Shown here one piece after another: positions 44,663 through 56,836 of a stretch of DNA of 64,000 nucleotides; within the stretch, counting starts at the first letter, position 1, and each line of letters opens with the position of its first letter. The DNA lies in contig CP136064.1 in NCBI GenBank assembly GCA_032622095.1, forward strand, positions 173,856,310 through 173,920,309. The letters are read 5' to 3'. The stretch comes from Siphonodentalium dalli. Its lineage: Eukaryota > Mollusca > Scaphopoda > Gadilida > Siphonodentaliidae. The notes beneath the pieces were generated by a model. That model was not told where the DNA came from and did no database searches. It was given only the letters and a program-made list of their open reading frames with translations. A program made the translations under genes and the position numbers.

Positions 44663-47128
44663 CAATAACTTGGCGGTGGGTATGCTGTTTAAATAATCAC
44701 CTCTGTCAAAAATCGCCATAAACAGAAAGAATAGTAAAATATAGACATACCTTGTTCTTACACCAATCAGAAATATGGCATAAAAAGTATGTTATTGTCA
44801 ATGGCATTTGAACAAAACTATATATATGTTAATATTCATTCTGTTGATGGCGATTTGAACAAATATGAATATTTCTGCAACGGACGCTGCCCGGGCCTTT
44901 AAAAGGAGTCTGACAAAGACAGGACAATACAAAAGACAATTATAAACATGAAATATAAAACATGCTAAGGCCAAAAAAAAAAAACATGTCTGTTTCCGAT
45001 TTCTTGAGCAAAAAAATCCAGGTAGGCAGGTAGGTAAATTATTTTTTATTGGGGATTTTTTTTTTTTCTTCAAAATCCATCCAAATAAAGTTTTGTTGCA
45101 TCTATAATGCACCATATTCTAAAAGCAAGATTAAAGTTGGTATTCTCAAAACCTTTGTATCCATTTGCTGAAGTCTCTGACAGAAAACTACCTTTATATC
45201 TGACAATATACCCAATTCTATCTAGATATAAATAATGATACCCGTGCCATCATCTTGACATCGCATTTTCACCTGGCCGTGCGACTCTCAGAATAAACGG
45301 AAAGCTACAGGTCAACAATCTGAAAGTTTTATTACTTTAAACATATTTTAATGTATCTAGAAAATATACATAGGGATCGGGGCACAAGTTACAAAACTTA
45401 CAAACTTGCCCCTCTCCTAATACAATCATGGAACATACATAAAAATAGATAGCAGATATAGCACAAAGTGTTTATAAAGAATAGTGCAGAGTGTGTGTGC
45501 TGAAGATGTCAGGTTTTCATCTGTATTCCAATCTCGGTTATGAAGAAAAGCCTAGAATTCAGTGAGTTTGAAAGATGAAGGGCGAGATTTACCATGTTAT
45601 CATACATGGGTTTGTTCAAAACGCTTTGTTTTAGCTATATAAGATTGAGTAATGCGAAAAAGAGTAGTGTTCTTGTGGTTTGATATACCTTTAAAAAGTT
45701 TATTGCCCCGTGGTCGCCACGATTAATTAAACTGAGCATTATGTAACCACGAATGGTTGTTCCATCTGGTGACATCGTACTATATACAATACGTGACGTA
45801 TCTCAATGACAGCACGTGCATGCCGCCAAATATAAAACACGAGTAGGCCTACAACGCACATGCATGCACACGATTATAATATAATTACGTTTCTCTGTTG
45901 AATATCTATTTTTGTAATACACCTAATATTAAGGCTTGTCGTTGGTAATGGTATGTGCATGTATGATTTATATAATGGCACAATGTTTGTAAAAGACCCC
46001 TCTCCTATTCCGAGTCCTTCTAATTTAACCGCCGAATCGATTCCAAAACATAGGCCCCTCGCCTCATATACAGGAGTTTTATAACGGGGTCTGCAGAATC
46101 CATGGAAGGAAATAGTTGGTAGATAATTATGCTTTTGAACCGCATTTATTCCCGTCTAACTGCTGTACATGTACCTGCCCAAAACGGCAAAAAGGTGAAA
46201 CATGCATACAAATTATGCATCAAGTTTCGATTAAATAATTAAGGCGCGTGCCAATTAAGATTGTTACAGGGTCAATGTAATACACCCTGATTTGAAAGTG
46301 AAAACCCCGCAGCGCACATGTCGGATTGCATCGCAGTATATTGTTAAACAGATCAAAGGGTGCCGCCGAGTGAATTCATGTGACGTAATTGCTGCGTCTG
46401 TGACCAGGGTAGCCATTGGTGAATAATTAGAGTATTGTTTAACTGACTCACCTGACTCACTATTGTCGCTAATTTAGTCGAGTTGTCGGGTTTCCTCGTC
46501 AATATAGTGCAGCATTTTAGTTTGTCAGACGATAAGAAATTTTCAGGTCGCACGAATATTTTCAGGTAGGTCGGGAAACCGGAAACAGACAATTTTTTTT
46601 TTGGCCTAAGACAGCTTCATGACCTGACAAGGTTAAACCAAACACATATATGTATATGCTGCCATTAACTTCGGAAAACAATTTTAGACTGTTTTGTATT
46701 TATATTTGTAACAAGTCATTATCATACGGTATATACAAAAACCCACATCAAGTTAAAATCTTTAAAATTGACACATGCTAAAATCAATTTTCGCGCTCTA
46801 TATCTCAACATGAGAAATTTAACGCGGAATAACTAAGCAAACAGTTTCCTCATAATCTTAAGGAAATATAGATGAACACTTGATTTTACGGAATGTTGTC
46901 AACCCTGTGTACTGTTCTCAAACATTTAACTTGTGGAAAATTTGAGTGTTTAAAGTTTAAGTACAGTTGTTTTTAATTTTGGTAATACTAAGAGCTTATT
47001 ATTGTGAAAAAATCTATAATGGTAACTTTTGGTGAAATTTTGTCAAGTTTTTCCCCAGAACAGGCTGAAAATAGACAATTTTATGAATTTCACTACTTTT
47101 ACATGATTTCAATATGATGTATTAGTCG
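44663..47128. other. intronic, nothing recognised
   Basis: AT-rich, with no exon, RNA or clear element end. T/A homopolymer runs lie at 44976-44987 and 45057-45067. Confidence 0.35.
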
Positions 47129-47360
47129 GGCAGCTAGGTACACCCCCTATGGACCCCCCACAGGATTCTTCTGGACCGATTTACCCTACCCCCTATAAAT
47201 CAATTTTGTTTTACTTTTCCGAAAATGTCGAAATTGAACTGCAATAGGACCTATTTTATGTTAAACTGAAAAGATGTGATGATACCATGTTGTGAGTTCG
47301 ATAGGAAATATAGTCGGGCAGCTAGGTACACCCCCTATGGACCCCCACAGGACTCTTCCG
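47129..47360. repeat. 183-bp-spaced direct repeat
   Basis: TAGTCGGGCAGCTAGGTACA followed by CCCCCTATGGACCCC occurs at 47129 and 47312, each followed by a GGACCGATTT word. The second copy lies within the left arm of the fold-back structure. Confidence 0.8.
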
Positions 47361-47996
47361 GACCGATTTGTTTATGTACCTGGACACCTCTAGAGTAGAA
47401 TTCCGGATGTTAACAAGAAATCAACCTGGCCGCATATGACGTAATCCAAGATGGCGCCCATGAGGGTCGGAAAATTTTGCGATTTTACCCTATGTCTATT
47501 TATATGACGATTGTGGAAAACCTAATTGAGATATGAAATTGCAATGAATTGCATTTTGTTCCTTATATATTTCTACGTCAACTGATATCAAATTTGAAAA
47601 TAAAAATCCAAGATAGCCGCCATAATATGGCACAGAATTTGAAAAATTCGATTTTTTTTCCAAAATATTTTCAGAAAAAACACGAAAACCAATGATAATA
47701 TGTCACATATATTTGAACATTATGACGTTTATATGACCGCAAGTAATCCTTCAATATCATCTGACAAAACAATCTGCAATCGACAACTTAGGGTGAAACA
47801 AAATGGCCGCCATTGCAATCATCCGCAACAGTCGGTATTACCCTATGTCCAGTTATATGAAGATTGTGTGTAAGCCATTCCCTGTATTACAAGTGGTGTA
47901 TTCCTCGTACTTTTCTGGTGTCAATGATGCCAGTAAAGACCCAAAAATACCGCTATGATATGCCTTAATTTAGAGATTATGTCTGTTTTTTAACGT
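47179..47996. repeat. left arm of a fold-back structure
   Basis: From ATTTACCCTACCCCC to TTTAGAGATTATGTCTG this is the reverse complement of 51268-52440, with high identity over hundreds of bases (for example the words near CATGAGGGTCGG and TTGTGAGTTCGATAGG). It holds one copy of the CCAAGATAGCCGCCAT segment, whereas the right arm holds two. Confidence 0.85.
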
Positions 47997-48064
47997 ATTT
48001 TTGTTTATAATTATATAGTCTGGTAGCGTGGTTTACCTGATATGGAACCCGAGAGTTCTCATGA

Positions 48065-48275
48065 CTTATTTTTGTATGTACCTGGACTCAACTAAAGTAG
48101 AACTTTGAATGTTAACCAGAATCGTCTTAGACGCACATGACTTAATCCAAAATGGCCACAGGAGGGTGAACAATTTTCGCAAATTACCCCTAAGTTTATA
48201 GTTACATGATTGGGAAAAAACTATATGAGATATTAAATTGAGGTAAATAGCGTTTTGTTCCTTATACCATTCCAC
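48065..48275. repeat. third, diverged copy of an arm segment
   Basis: TGTACCTGGAC...GTAGAA...ATGTTAACCAGAAT and the following 200 bp are a diverged direct copy of 47373-47575 (offset about 700 bp). It lies just inside the fold-back arm. Confidence 0.7.
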
Positions 48276-48912
48276 GTATTGTGTTATGTATTCTGTTCAG
48301 AGAGTATAAAACCCTCCTACCTACCCACACCAACGAGGAGGAATCAGGCACCAGGGCCATTGAAAATAAATCATGTCACGAATGTGTGACATTTTGTATG
48401 TACATGTTACAACAAGTAGCTCCAACCTCAACATTATTCATCATGAACAGACGCCACGAGTAGCCTATGGTAAACAAGATGGGCACCAACTCGTATTTAT
48501 TAATCCTGATATCATCGATTCAACATCTTCGTCGTCAGAGCTTTCAATGTTTACTTCGACAAGCAAATCTTGGAGAATTGATGGAAGAATGCCACATTCG
48601 GACCACAGTGTCTCTAAAATCCCTTTGTCATCGGTCCGTCCATTTTCCAATGGTGACAGAATAGTGTACTTATTCACATGACCAACAAGGGAGTTCACCC
48701 GTTTTATGTTAGGCGTCAGCGACATCTTACGTGGTGGCATTTTGGATAAGTCAAATTTTGATGACTCGGTGCCTAGTTCACCTTTACCAACCATCTATAT
48801 TAGCATCAAAGATCTCACCGTATCAACGTTCTTCGCTCTATAGGAAATCCAGGTCCATAAGGCGTCTCATTACCATGCCCGATATATGCACACCATCAAA
48901 TCTTGGTAAAAA
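48276..48912. other. between fold-back arm and Gypsy remnant
   Basis: There is a CCTCCT...AGGAGG hairpin at 48313-48343 and a minus-strand open frame (48465-48794) of 109 codons, rich in charged residues with an acidic SSDDEDVE segment, that I do not recognise. It may be part of the decayed Gypsy element or a separate insertion. Confidence 0.35.
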
Positions 48913-51231
48913 ATGAGGACTGCTGAAAGACGGCATTCAGTACAAAACACGGAAGCTGGGAATTTGTCAAAAATGGCCTTTGGGCTCTCAGGAAGCCCTT
49001 ATACCTGGTCGAGGGTAATAAATCTGGTTTTCCAAGTCCTGAACTGGTCAGTAGCATTGTGCTATCTCGACAACGTAGTTATTGGGGGCATTTTCAGTAT
49101 CTAATCACCTCCAGAATCTCCAGGAAGTACTACAGAGATTCCGTAAATATAGCCTGAAATTAAAACCCCAAAAATGTGAGTTCTTCCAGCACAAAATCGA
49201 GTTTTCTAGGAAGAATAGTCAGTCAGGATGGGGTTAAAACTGAATGACGAGTCCCTAGAAACAGTTAAAAACTGGCCAAGCCCATCATATCAAGTACCAA
49301 TGAAGTAGAAAGCTTTTGTGGCCTGGTGATCTACCATCGGGCTTTTGTTAAAAGTTATGCCGAGGTGGCTAGACCATTATAAGCCCTCACTGGAAAACAG
49401 CCATTCATATGGGGAAGAACAGCAGGAGGCCTTTGATACACTCAAGGCCTCTGTGGGGTCTCCTCCAGTCTTGGCACTACCCAACAGTGAAGACTCCTTT
49501 GTCCTGGATTGCGATGATAGTGGGTGGGCCGTCGAGGCAGAGCTCTTGCAGATCATAGGGGATGAAGAACGAGTGGTTGCCCATGGTAGCGTTATCTTTA
49601 CCCCCCGAGCAAAGCCAGTATTGCACAATCCGGAAAGAACTCCTGGCTGTCATAAGTTTTAACCGGCAATTCCATCACTACATTTTGGGCAAGCCCTTCC
49701 TTTTAAGGACGGATCATAGCAGCCTCAAATGGTTGATGGGTGACGCCCTCTCCATAATACAAACTTACGTCACTTGCCAGCAGTATACCGCGGGCTGTGA
49801 CCTTGACAAGTTGCCATGCAAGGGCTGCAAATACTGTCAGCGTCTCCAGCGAAACTGGGCTAGATTTGAAGAGGAAGTTGATAGCATTGTGGCTTTAGCC
49901 CAGGGGTTATGGGAGTTTGTAACTTAGAATGGCCAAGTTACTCCAGCTGTCTCAATGGTAACCTCCGCTAATTACTCAGGTGTGGAATACTGGCAAGATG
50001 GATTCCAAGGGCTGCCTTGGGACACAGGAGGCGACTGGTCGGATTGCGAGCCATGTATTGTTTGTGTCTGCCCAGGCACTGGATGGATGCACTCAATATT
50101 GGACTTGCATTACCACCACATATACAAGACAAAGGTTAATATGAGACAAGATACAAGCTCAGATCCATCCCGACCTAAGCTTGGCGGGTATATGCACCCT
50201 AGTTGAACTTGAGAAACAACGTAAGGAACCGGATCTATCCCCAGTCATTGCGTGGATAGAATCCGGTCAAGAACCAACAGAGGGTGAATTATTCATCTCC
50301 ATTAAGGCCACTAAATATATCTGGATTAATCGTCAGAGATTTGTGATAGTAAATGAATTACTGTATAAGATAAAATAGAAATTGGGAGCAGGTTTTAGTC
50401 ATTCCAAGCCAATTTGCGGCTGAGATCTTGGCTATTGCTCATGATATACCCGCTTCTGGTCATCAGGGAGTGGTGCGTACCAAAGCTGGAGCCAAAAAGT
50501 ACTTCTATGCATGGAATTACTCAAGACTTTGAATCATTCATAGGGGTCTGCCCCCAATGCAATCAAGGGAAGAAACCATCGAGGCATGCAAATGGGAAAT
50601 GCAAACCATCCATGTGGGTAATCCAATGGAAAGAGTGTACCTGTATGTCCTTGGACCATTTATACTTAGTGAACAGGATGACAAATACATTCTGGTGATC
50701 ACGGATCAGTTTACTAAGTGGGTGGAGTGTATTCCCCTTCCTGCTCAGACCACAGAAACGATGGCATGTGCGGCGGTAAATGAATTCTTTGCACGCTTCG
50801 GATGCCCCTGGCAAATGTCGACGTACCAGGCCCCATGTTTTGAAAGTAAACTGTTCTGTGCGATCTGCGAGTTACTCCAGATACATAAAACCCGAACGAC
50901 CCCTTATCAACCTTCGGCAAATGGCCAGGTGGAACGTCAAAACCGGACCCTGATGAATGCGGTCCGATGATTCGCTAACAAAAACCAACGAAGCTGGGAC
51001 AAATTCCTTCCCCAAATAGCGGGCGCGCTAAGATCATCAGTGCACAGAATTACTGGCCAAACCCCAAATAAACTTATGTTGGGACGTGAAGTTAATCACC
51101 CAGTAGACTTGGTGTTTAATTTTACGAAAGAAACTCAGACTAAAACTGATACTGGTCAATACCTGAAAGACCTTGAACAAGAAATGAAGTGGGCCCATGA
51201 AATTGTCCGGGAACATTTAAAAACTACTTGA
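48913..51231 (+). pseudogene. Ty3/Gypsy retrotransposon pol remnant
   Basis: In order: the end of the RT (FGLSGSPYTWSRVIN, then CYLDNVVIG near 49068, where the catalytic YxDD has become YLDN); Gypsy RNase H (VLDCDDSGWAVEAEL near 49500; LRTDHSSLKWL near 49720); the integrase zinc-binding region (H-x-H-x...C-x2-C, PASGHQGVVRTKA and CPQCNQGKK, 50440-50580); the integrase core (VITDQFTKWVECIPLP near 50700; TPYQPSANGQVERQNRTLMN near 50900); and the tail MHRITGQTPNKLMLGREV (51040). Many frameshifts and stops occur. No long terminal repeats or gag were found, so it is an internal fragment. Confidence 0.85.
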
Positions 51232-51267
51232 AAACAATACTTAAATATTATTTATAATAGGATCTCT

Positions 51268-52440
51268 GTAAAGAAAACAGGCATGTTCTCTAAATTAAGG
51301 CATATCATAGCGGTCCTTTTGGGTCTTTAGTGGCATCATTGACACCAGAAAAGTACGAGGAATACACCACATGTAATACGGCGAATGGCTTACACACAAT
51401 CTTCATATAACTGGACATAGGGTAATATCGCGAAATGTACCGACTCTTGCGGGTGATCGCAATGGCGGCCATTTTGTTTTCTCCCTAAGTTGTCGATTGC
51501 AGATTGTTTTGTCAGGTGATATTGAAGGATTAGTTGCAATCATATAAACGTCATAATGTTCAAATATTTGTGACATATTATGATTGGTTTTGTGTTTTTT
51601 TTCTGAAAAAATTGTTGAAAAAAAATCGAATTTCTCAAATTCTGAGCCATATTCTGGCGGCCATCTTGGATTTTGATTTACAAATTTGACATCAGTTAAC
51701 GTAGAAATATATAAGGAACCGAATGCAATTCATTGCAATGTCATAGCTCAATTGGTTTTTCCACAATTGTCATATAAATAGACATATGGTAATATCGCGA
51801 AATGTACCGACTGTTGCGGATGATCGCACTGGCGGCCATTTTGCTTTCTCCGTGAGTTGTCGATAACAGATTTTTTTGTCAGATGATATTGAAGGATTAC
51901 TTGCGGTCAAATAAACGTCATAATATTAAAATATTTGTGACATATTATCATTGGTTTTCGTGTTTTTTCTTAATTTTGTTTTGAAAAAAAATCGAATTTT
52001 TCAAATTCTGTGCCATATTCTGGCGGCCATCTTGGATTTTGATTTTCAAATTTGATATCAGTTTACGTAGAAATATATAAGAAACAAAATGCAATTCATT
52101 ACAATGTCATATCTCAATTAGGTTTTCCACAATCGTCATATAAATAGACCGACCCTCATGGGCGCCATCTTGGATTACATCATATGCGGCCAGGTTGATT
52201 TCTTGTTAACATCCGGAATTCTACTCTAGAGGTGTCCAGGTACATAAACAAATCGGTCCGGAAGAGTCCTGTGGGGGTCCATAGGGGGTGTACCTAGCTG
52301 CCCGACTATATTTCCTATCGAACTCACAACATGGTATCATCACATCTTTTCAGTTTAACATAAAATAGGTCCTATTGCAGTTCAATTTCGACATTTTCGG
52401 AAAAGTAAAACAAAATTGATTTATAGGGGGTAGGGTAAAT
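51268..52440. repeat. right arm of the fold-back structure
   Basis: Reverse complement of 47179-47996, but 350 bp longer because a segment of about 370 bp is tandemly duplicated. GGTAATATCGCGAAATGTAC occurs at about 51421 and 51788, and GCCATCTTGGATTTTGATTT at about 51660 and 52028. Confidence 0.85.
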
Positions 52441-53928
52441 TTTTGACACATTGTTGCAGTATGGCTGGTTCCAGGTTGTGATTGTTTGGCATTGTTGTAT
52501 CAGACGATAAAATGGGAAGTTTTTAAAACTATTATATATTGTTGATCGAATCAAAATTGTTGAAATGATAATGAGTTAGAGGGCCTAACAAGTTTAAATT
52601 GTCATGAACATTTTGGGTAAAGTTTTCAAAATAGACAGGTATATCGCACCAGTTCTTGTTTTATCGTGACCGTACATATTCCTGGTCATTATAGTTGTCA
52701 AACAGATACCAATGACGCGAACATGCAGTCACAGGCCTCTATTATCTGACCACAGATGGAGAAAAAATATATGTTGAGACTCAGAGTAGTCTCTCCTACC
52801 TTTCTCAATGTTTGGACACTGTTATAACCGGATATTAGTGTCACTGTGACCGACAGGAGATGCCAGACATTTTGATATATAGAAATGAAAAATGGGGGGG
52901 GGGGGGGTACAACAAACTCCAAACTAAGAGTCTTTTGAGAATTGTCTCATGGACTATAGCTGTGGAAAGGCTTCTCCTTGTCAGCTTTCTCCATTATTTC
53001 CAACTCAGTCGGCCATCCATGTATATGTTGCATCTCGACAATGTCAACTTGTGCGCCAACTGCTTCAAATGACTCACCCGAGTAAATATGTTGTTAATAG
53101 TCAGGCAAAACTACCTTTCTGCTATCCATAGCCACGGTTGTATCTAGATACACTTCTGAAGGTGGAATTTGCTTCTAATGAAGTTTTTGTGATCATAGTT
53201 AAGATTAAAAATAATATTGGTATCATATGGAACGACGGTCTCGTCATTCAAGTTGCCAATATTTTAGTGGTTAATATTGCTGTTGTCAGAACTAGAGATC
53301 GTTCACAACAAAATCTCAATAGAGTTTGAATACCAAGTTTTTCCAATTTTTTTACTTGCATTATAGCCCTTAGTTTGTCTATTTTTATAATTTTTTTAAG
53401 CCCATTATAGCATGATAATTTGAACAAACGTCAACTGATTCCATTCATATTTGGTATGTGGATCTTCCATAACAATAGGGCCTATCTCAAAATAGATGTA
53501 TACCAGTTTGAAATTCTTTTCTGTAAGATTCACTCTTTTAGGCAGAAAAACTGGAAAAGGCAGGGCCAGGCCATCTTCGAAGTGCAACCCTTGTAACATC
53601 TCATACAGAACTGTCAACATGTTATCTTAGCAAAAACTAAAATTCTCTCCAACCCAGATATCATAAAGGGTTTATCTATCAAAGATTTCCAACTAACTAC
53701 AACATTTGAGCTATTTCAAGTATTTTCAACAATCCCACCCTCTTCAATATGCTTGAAGGTAAGTATGGTAAACTTGTAATGCCTCACACCCATTTTCTGG
53801 AAGAAATATCTTGAACATATACCAGAGTGGATAAATATCTCTCATGTGGAAATTCATGATTTAACATAATAAATTATTTAGCTCCATTGCGTTTTTCAAT
53901 TTTGAATTATCATTATTGCATATTGCAG
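52441..53928. other. intronic, end of intron 2
   Basis: No exon was recognised before the acceptor CATATTGCAG. A poly-G run lies at about 52895-52907. Confidence 0.4.
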
Positions 53929-54089
53929 ATTATCAAAAACTTCTACAATGAGACCCATTATAACAGACATGATGGATATATGTCTAATAATCAGCTTACA
54001 TTGTTATGGTCAACAACAGTTGCTGTCTTTGCTGCTGGGGGAATGGTTGGTGGCTACTTTGGAGGATATTTCGCCACAAGATGGGGAAG
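53929..54089 (+). CDS. hexose transporter exon 3: first outer loop and second helix
   Basis: 161 nt, phase 0 to phase 2. It begins IIKNFYNETHYN and contains an N-E-T glycosylation sequon (residue 80 of the joined protein) at the position of the known GLUT1 glycan. Helix 2 follows (LLWSTTVAVFAAGGMVGG). The exon ends in FATRWG-R, the start of the R-x-G-R-[RK] motif between helices 2 and 3 shared by the major facilitator family. The donor GTATGC (54090) is immediately followed by a palindromic MITE. Confidence 0.95.
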
Positions 54090-54297
54090 GTATGCACATA
54101 ATCGACTCTTTAACCACAGCAGAATTATGGGTAACTTTTCAGGATTTTGTCGGAAATATGGCTTGTTGCCATTTGTCAGAAAGCTCTCAGTGAGAGCTTT
54201 CCGATGAATGGCAACAAGCCATATTTCCGACTAAATCCTGAAAATATACCCATAATTCTGCTGTGGTTAAGGAGTCGATTATTTAGGCCATTACTGT
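54090..54297. mobile_element. palindromic TA-flanked MITE, copy 2, abutting a splice donor
   Basis: Same family as 21035-21249. The right end GGCCATTACTG is followed by TA (54298-54299). At the left, ATAATCGACTC and everything inward matches the family, but the terminal CAGTAATGCCCTAA is replaced or diverged to GTATGCAC, which is the donor of exon 3. The element therefore begins within about ten bases of the exon end. Confidence 0.8.
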
Positions 54298-54299
54298 AG

Positions 54300-54935
54300 A
54301 ACAGACCAGGAACAAACATGATGTCATTCATGTTGACAAGTCATTTCTTTGACTCTCCATATCTTGTGGAGTGAGAATTTTCAGAACACATGTAAAAAAA
54401 TCTTTTCTCTAAAACAGACGTTGCTCATTCGAACATCCAAATTATGTAATTTGGAAGGAGCCTCAAGGAGGTATAAGATAAGTTGACAAATACATGAACT
54501 ATGTTCACACCTATTATCCAGCTGTTTTCTTCAATTTTCACACATAAGTGAAACAAATTTTCTTTATTGTTACCATTACAGGAATAGACTAACACAGAAC
54601 ACTCTTTTCTGTTTCATGTCGTGATATTGGCTGTTTTTTTGTTTGGAACTCAAACATCGTGTTCAAAGTTGTATTTTGTATGACTGCAATGCGTATTTCT
54701 GGGACATATAAAGCTCATAGAAAAGTAGCTCAATAAAAAATTCAAAAGCGATTATTTATTTGGTGTATTAAAGAGCGCAAACCGCCATGTGGCTTTAAAT
54801 TACTTAGACTGTCTATCAAATTATCTTGTTTGGTTATTGAACTATCAATTTCAAGAGGTTAACTGACACATTTGTATCTGAATGGCACATTGTGTTTCAG
54901 TTGCATTAAATGTCAATACACTTTTATATCCACAG
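54300..54935 (+). other. remainder of intron 3
   Basis: No feature was recognised. It ends TTTTATATCCACAG, the acceptor of exon 4. Confidence 0.6.
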
Positions 54936-55060
54936 GAAAGGTGCAATGTTAAGAAACAATGTTCTTGCAGCAATAACAGCAGCATTGTTATTCTCCTCAA
55001 AATATGCTAAATCATACGAGATGCTGATTGTTGGAAGAGTAATGGCTGGAATAAACTGTG
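54936..55060 (+). CDS. hexose transporter exon 4: helices 3 and 4
   Basis: 125 nt, phase 2 to phase 1. The split Arg codon completes R-K-G at the start, giving the conserved GRKG turn. It then encodes helix 3 (NNVLAAITAALLFSS), KYAKSYEMLIVGR and the beginning of helix 4 (VMAGINC). MLIVGR is the E-M-L-x-x-G-R box of GLUTs. Donor GTGAGT at 55061. Confidence 0.95.
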
Positions 55061-55132
55061 GTGAGTTACGGGGTTGAACTGGAAATCCTAGTCTTTTTTT
55101 TCTTTCTGCATAATTACTTGAAAAATATTCTA

Positions 55133-55345
55133 CAGTAATGCCCTAAATAATCAACTGCTTAATCACAGCAGAATTATGAGAAATTTTTCAGGATTTAGTT
55201 GGAAATATGGCTTGCTGCCATTCATTGGAAAGCTCTCGGTGAGAGCTTTCTGATGAATGTCAACAAGCCATATTTCCGACTAAATCTTGACAAATTTCCC
55301 ATAATTCTGCTGTGGTTAAAGGGTCATATACTTTGAGCATTACTG
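55133..55345. mobile_element. palindromic MITE, copy 3
   Basis: TA (55131-55132), CAGTAATGCCCTAAATAATC at the left, GAGCATTACTG at the right followed by TG instead of TA. Full-length arms with the GCTCTC-GAGAGC centre. Confidence 0.85.
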
Positions 55346-55656
55346 TGTATTTCAATGCAGTCACGAATATTCATGATTCAACTTTTATCTCTTTATAGTC
55401 AGCTTAGTCCATAGTGTATGCAAAGAGTGTACGAAAAGCAAAAAAAAACACTGGCACCGTGGGGATCCCACTGGATAACCAGGATTCACAGTGATTCTTG
55501 ATCACCATGAACCATTGAGAATCGCTGCAAAACACTGACTACTACTTAGGATATTTTATGCCATTTCAAATTTTTATAACAGTTTTAATTATTATATTGA
55601 TAATTGTCTTGTCTTGACAAAACTTTTAATGACAACTTGATGAAAATATAGACCTA

Positions 55657-55828
55657 CAGTAATGCCCTAAATAATCGACTCCTTAACCACAGCAGAATTA
55701 TGGGTAATTTTTCAGGACTCAGTGAGAGCTTTCCAATGAATGGCAACAAGCCATATTTCCAACTAAATCCTGAAAAATTACCCATAATTCTGCTGTGGTT
55801 AAGGAGTTGATTATTTAGGGCATTACTG
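55657..55828. mobile_element. palindromic MITE, copy 4, centre deleted
   Basis: TA on both sides (55655-55656, 55829-55830) and intact ends. About 40 bp of the left arm next to the centre is missing, so the hairpin is asymmetric. Confidence 0.85.
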
Positions 55829-56471
55829 TAGGGAGAAGTGGCACTGTATGCAATGTAATTCACATTGCATACATAAAGGTTCGGGTGTTTAGGGAACTAA
55901 GAGATGACCAAAATGCTTAAGTACTAGTACATGCAAATTATGCTGCACAATATGAATCTACCAGTACAAGGTAATATGAGGAGGACGCATTATCATATAA
56001 GGAATATAGTATCGTATCTAAAAGGAGCTACGTGGGGATATGACAAGCTGATTGGTTAAATTCAGTTCAGACAAATCCATTTCTTTGGTCCGTATGTTGC
56101 ATGTTGGTCTGTATGTTGCTTCTTCGTTAAACCCTTCATTCTGGTGCATACATTGCGTTATAACGCAGAGCTTCCATTCAATAATTGCAGCTGATAAGTT
56201 CAATAATGGAATAAATACAATATTGTAAATCAATCTGTCTATCATAAATTAATTCTAATGTCAATCCTGTCAAATCCCTACAACTAACACTTTATTGACA
56301 TAAAAACAAGTTGATTTTCCTTCGCTTTGAAGACAATCGCCATCTTTTATCGATTGAAAATAAGAAACGTCATGACATACACCATATAAGGTATGCATTA
56401 CATTGAAAATAGAATCTCTCTGTTGAGTTGAGATATAATGCAACAGATGAATCGTAGCCGTCTGAACACTA

Positions 56472-56652
56472 CAGTAATGCCCTAAATAATCGACTCCTTA
56501 ACCGCAGCAGAATTATGGGTAATTTTTCATGATTTAGTCGGAAATATGAGAGCTTTCCGATGAATGGCAACAAGCCATATTTCTGAATAAATCCTGAAAA
56601 ATTACCCATAATTCTGCTGTGGTTAAGGAGTTGATTATTTAGGGCATCACTG
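56472..56652. mobile_element. palindromic MITE, copy 5, centre deleted
   Basis: TA on both sides (56470-56471, 56653-56654). The left arm lacks the GGCTTGTTGCC part before the centre. The deletion differs from that of copy 4, so the two were shortened independently. Confidence 0.85.
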
Positions 56653-56836
56653 TACAACACAACAGGTGCATCATAGCCGGCTGAACATAACTTTACTGTT
56701 GGAAAGCGGGAGAATACTGTTTTCTTACTTTTTGTTGAGTGGGAATGCCATTCTACCAGATTTTTTATTGGAGAAATAACTTATTTTTAAGAATTGGCAG
56801 ACACAGTTTTAAGACTTTCATTGTGATCTGTTGTAG

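Larger units (their letters stand above)
38527..53928 (+). other. intron 2 of the hexose transporter gene
   Basis: It runs from GTGAGT to a CATATTGCAG acceptor: 15.4 kb, of which at least 10.4 kb is the DIRS element and the Gypsy-bearing fold-back structure. No additional exon was recognised, and the coding frame joins directly across it. Confidence 0.9.
55061..56836 (+). other. intron 4 of the hexose transporter gene
   Basis: 1.8 kb, GTGAGT to TCTGTTGTAG. It carries three copies of the palindromic MITE; no exon was recognised between them. Confidence 0.85.

Noticed and set aside
55654-56660. Similar minus-strand peptides at 55654-55863 and 56469-56660
   Set aside because: They are translations of copies of the same palindromic MITE, so their similarity is not evidence of coding.
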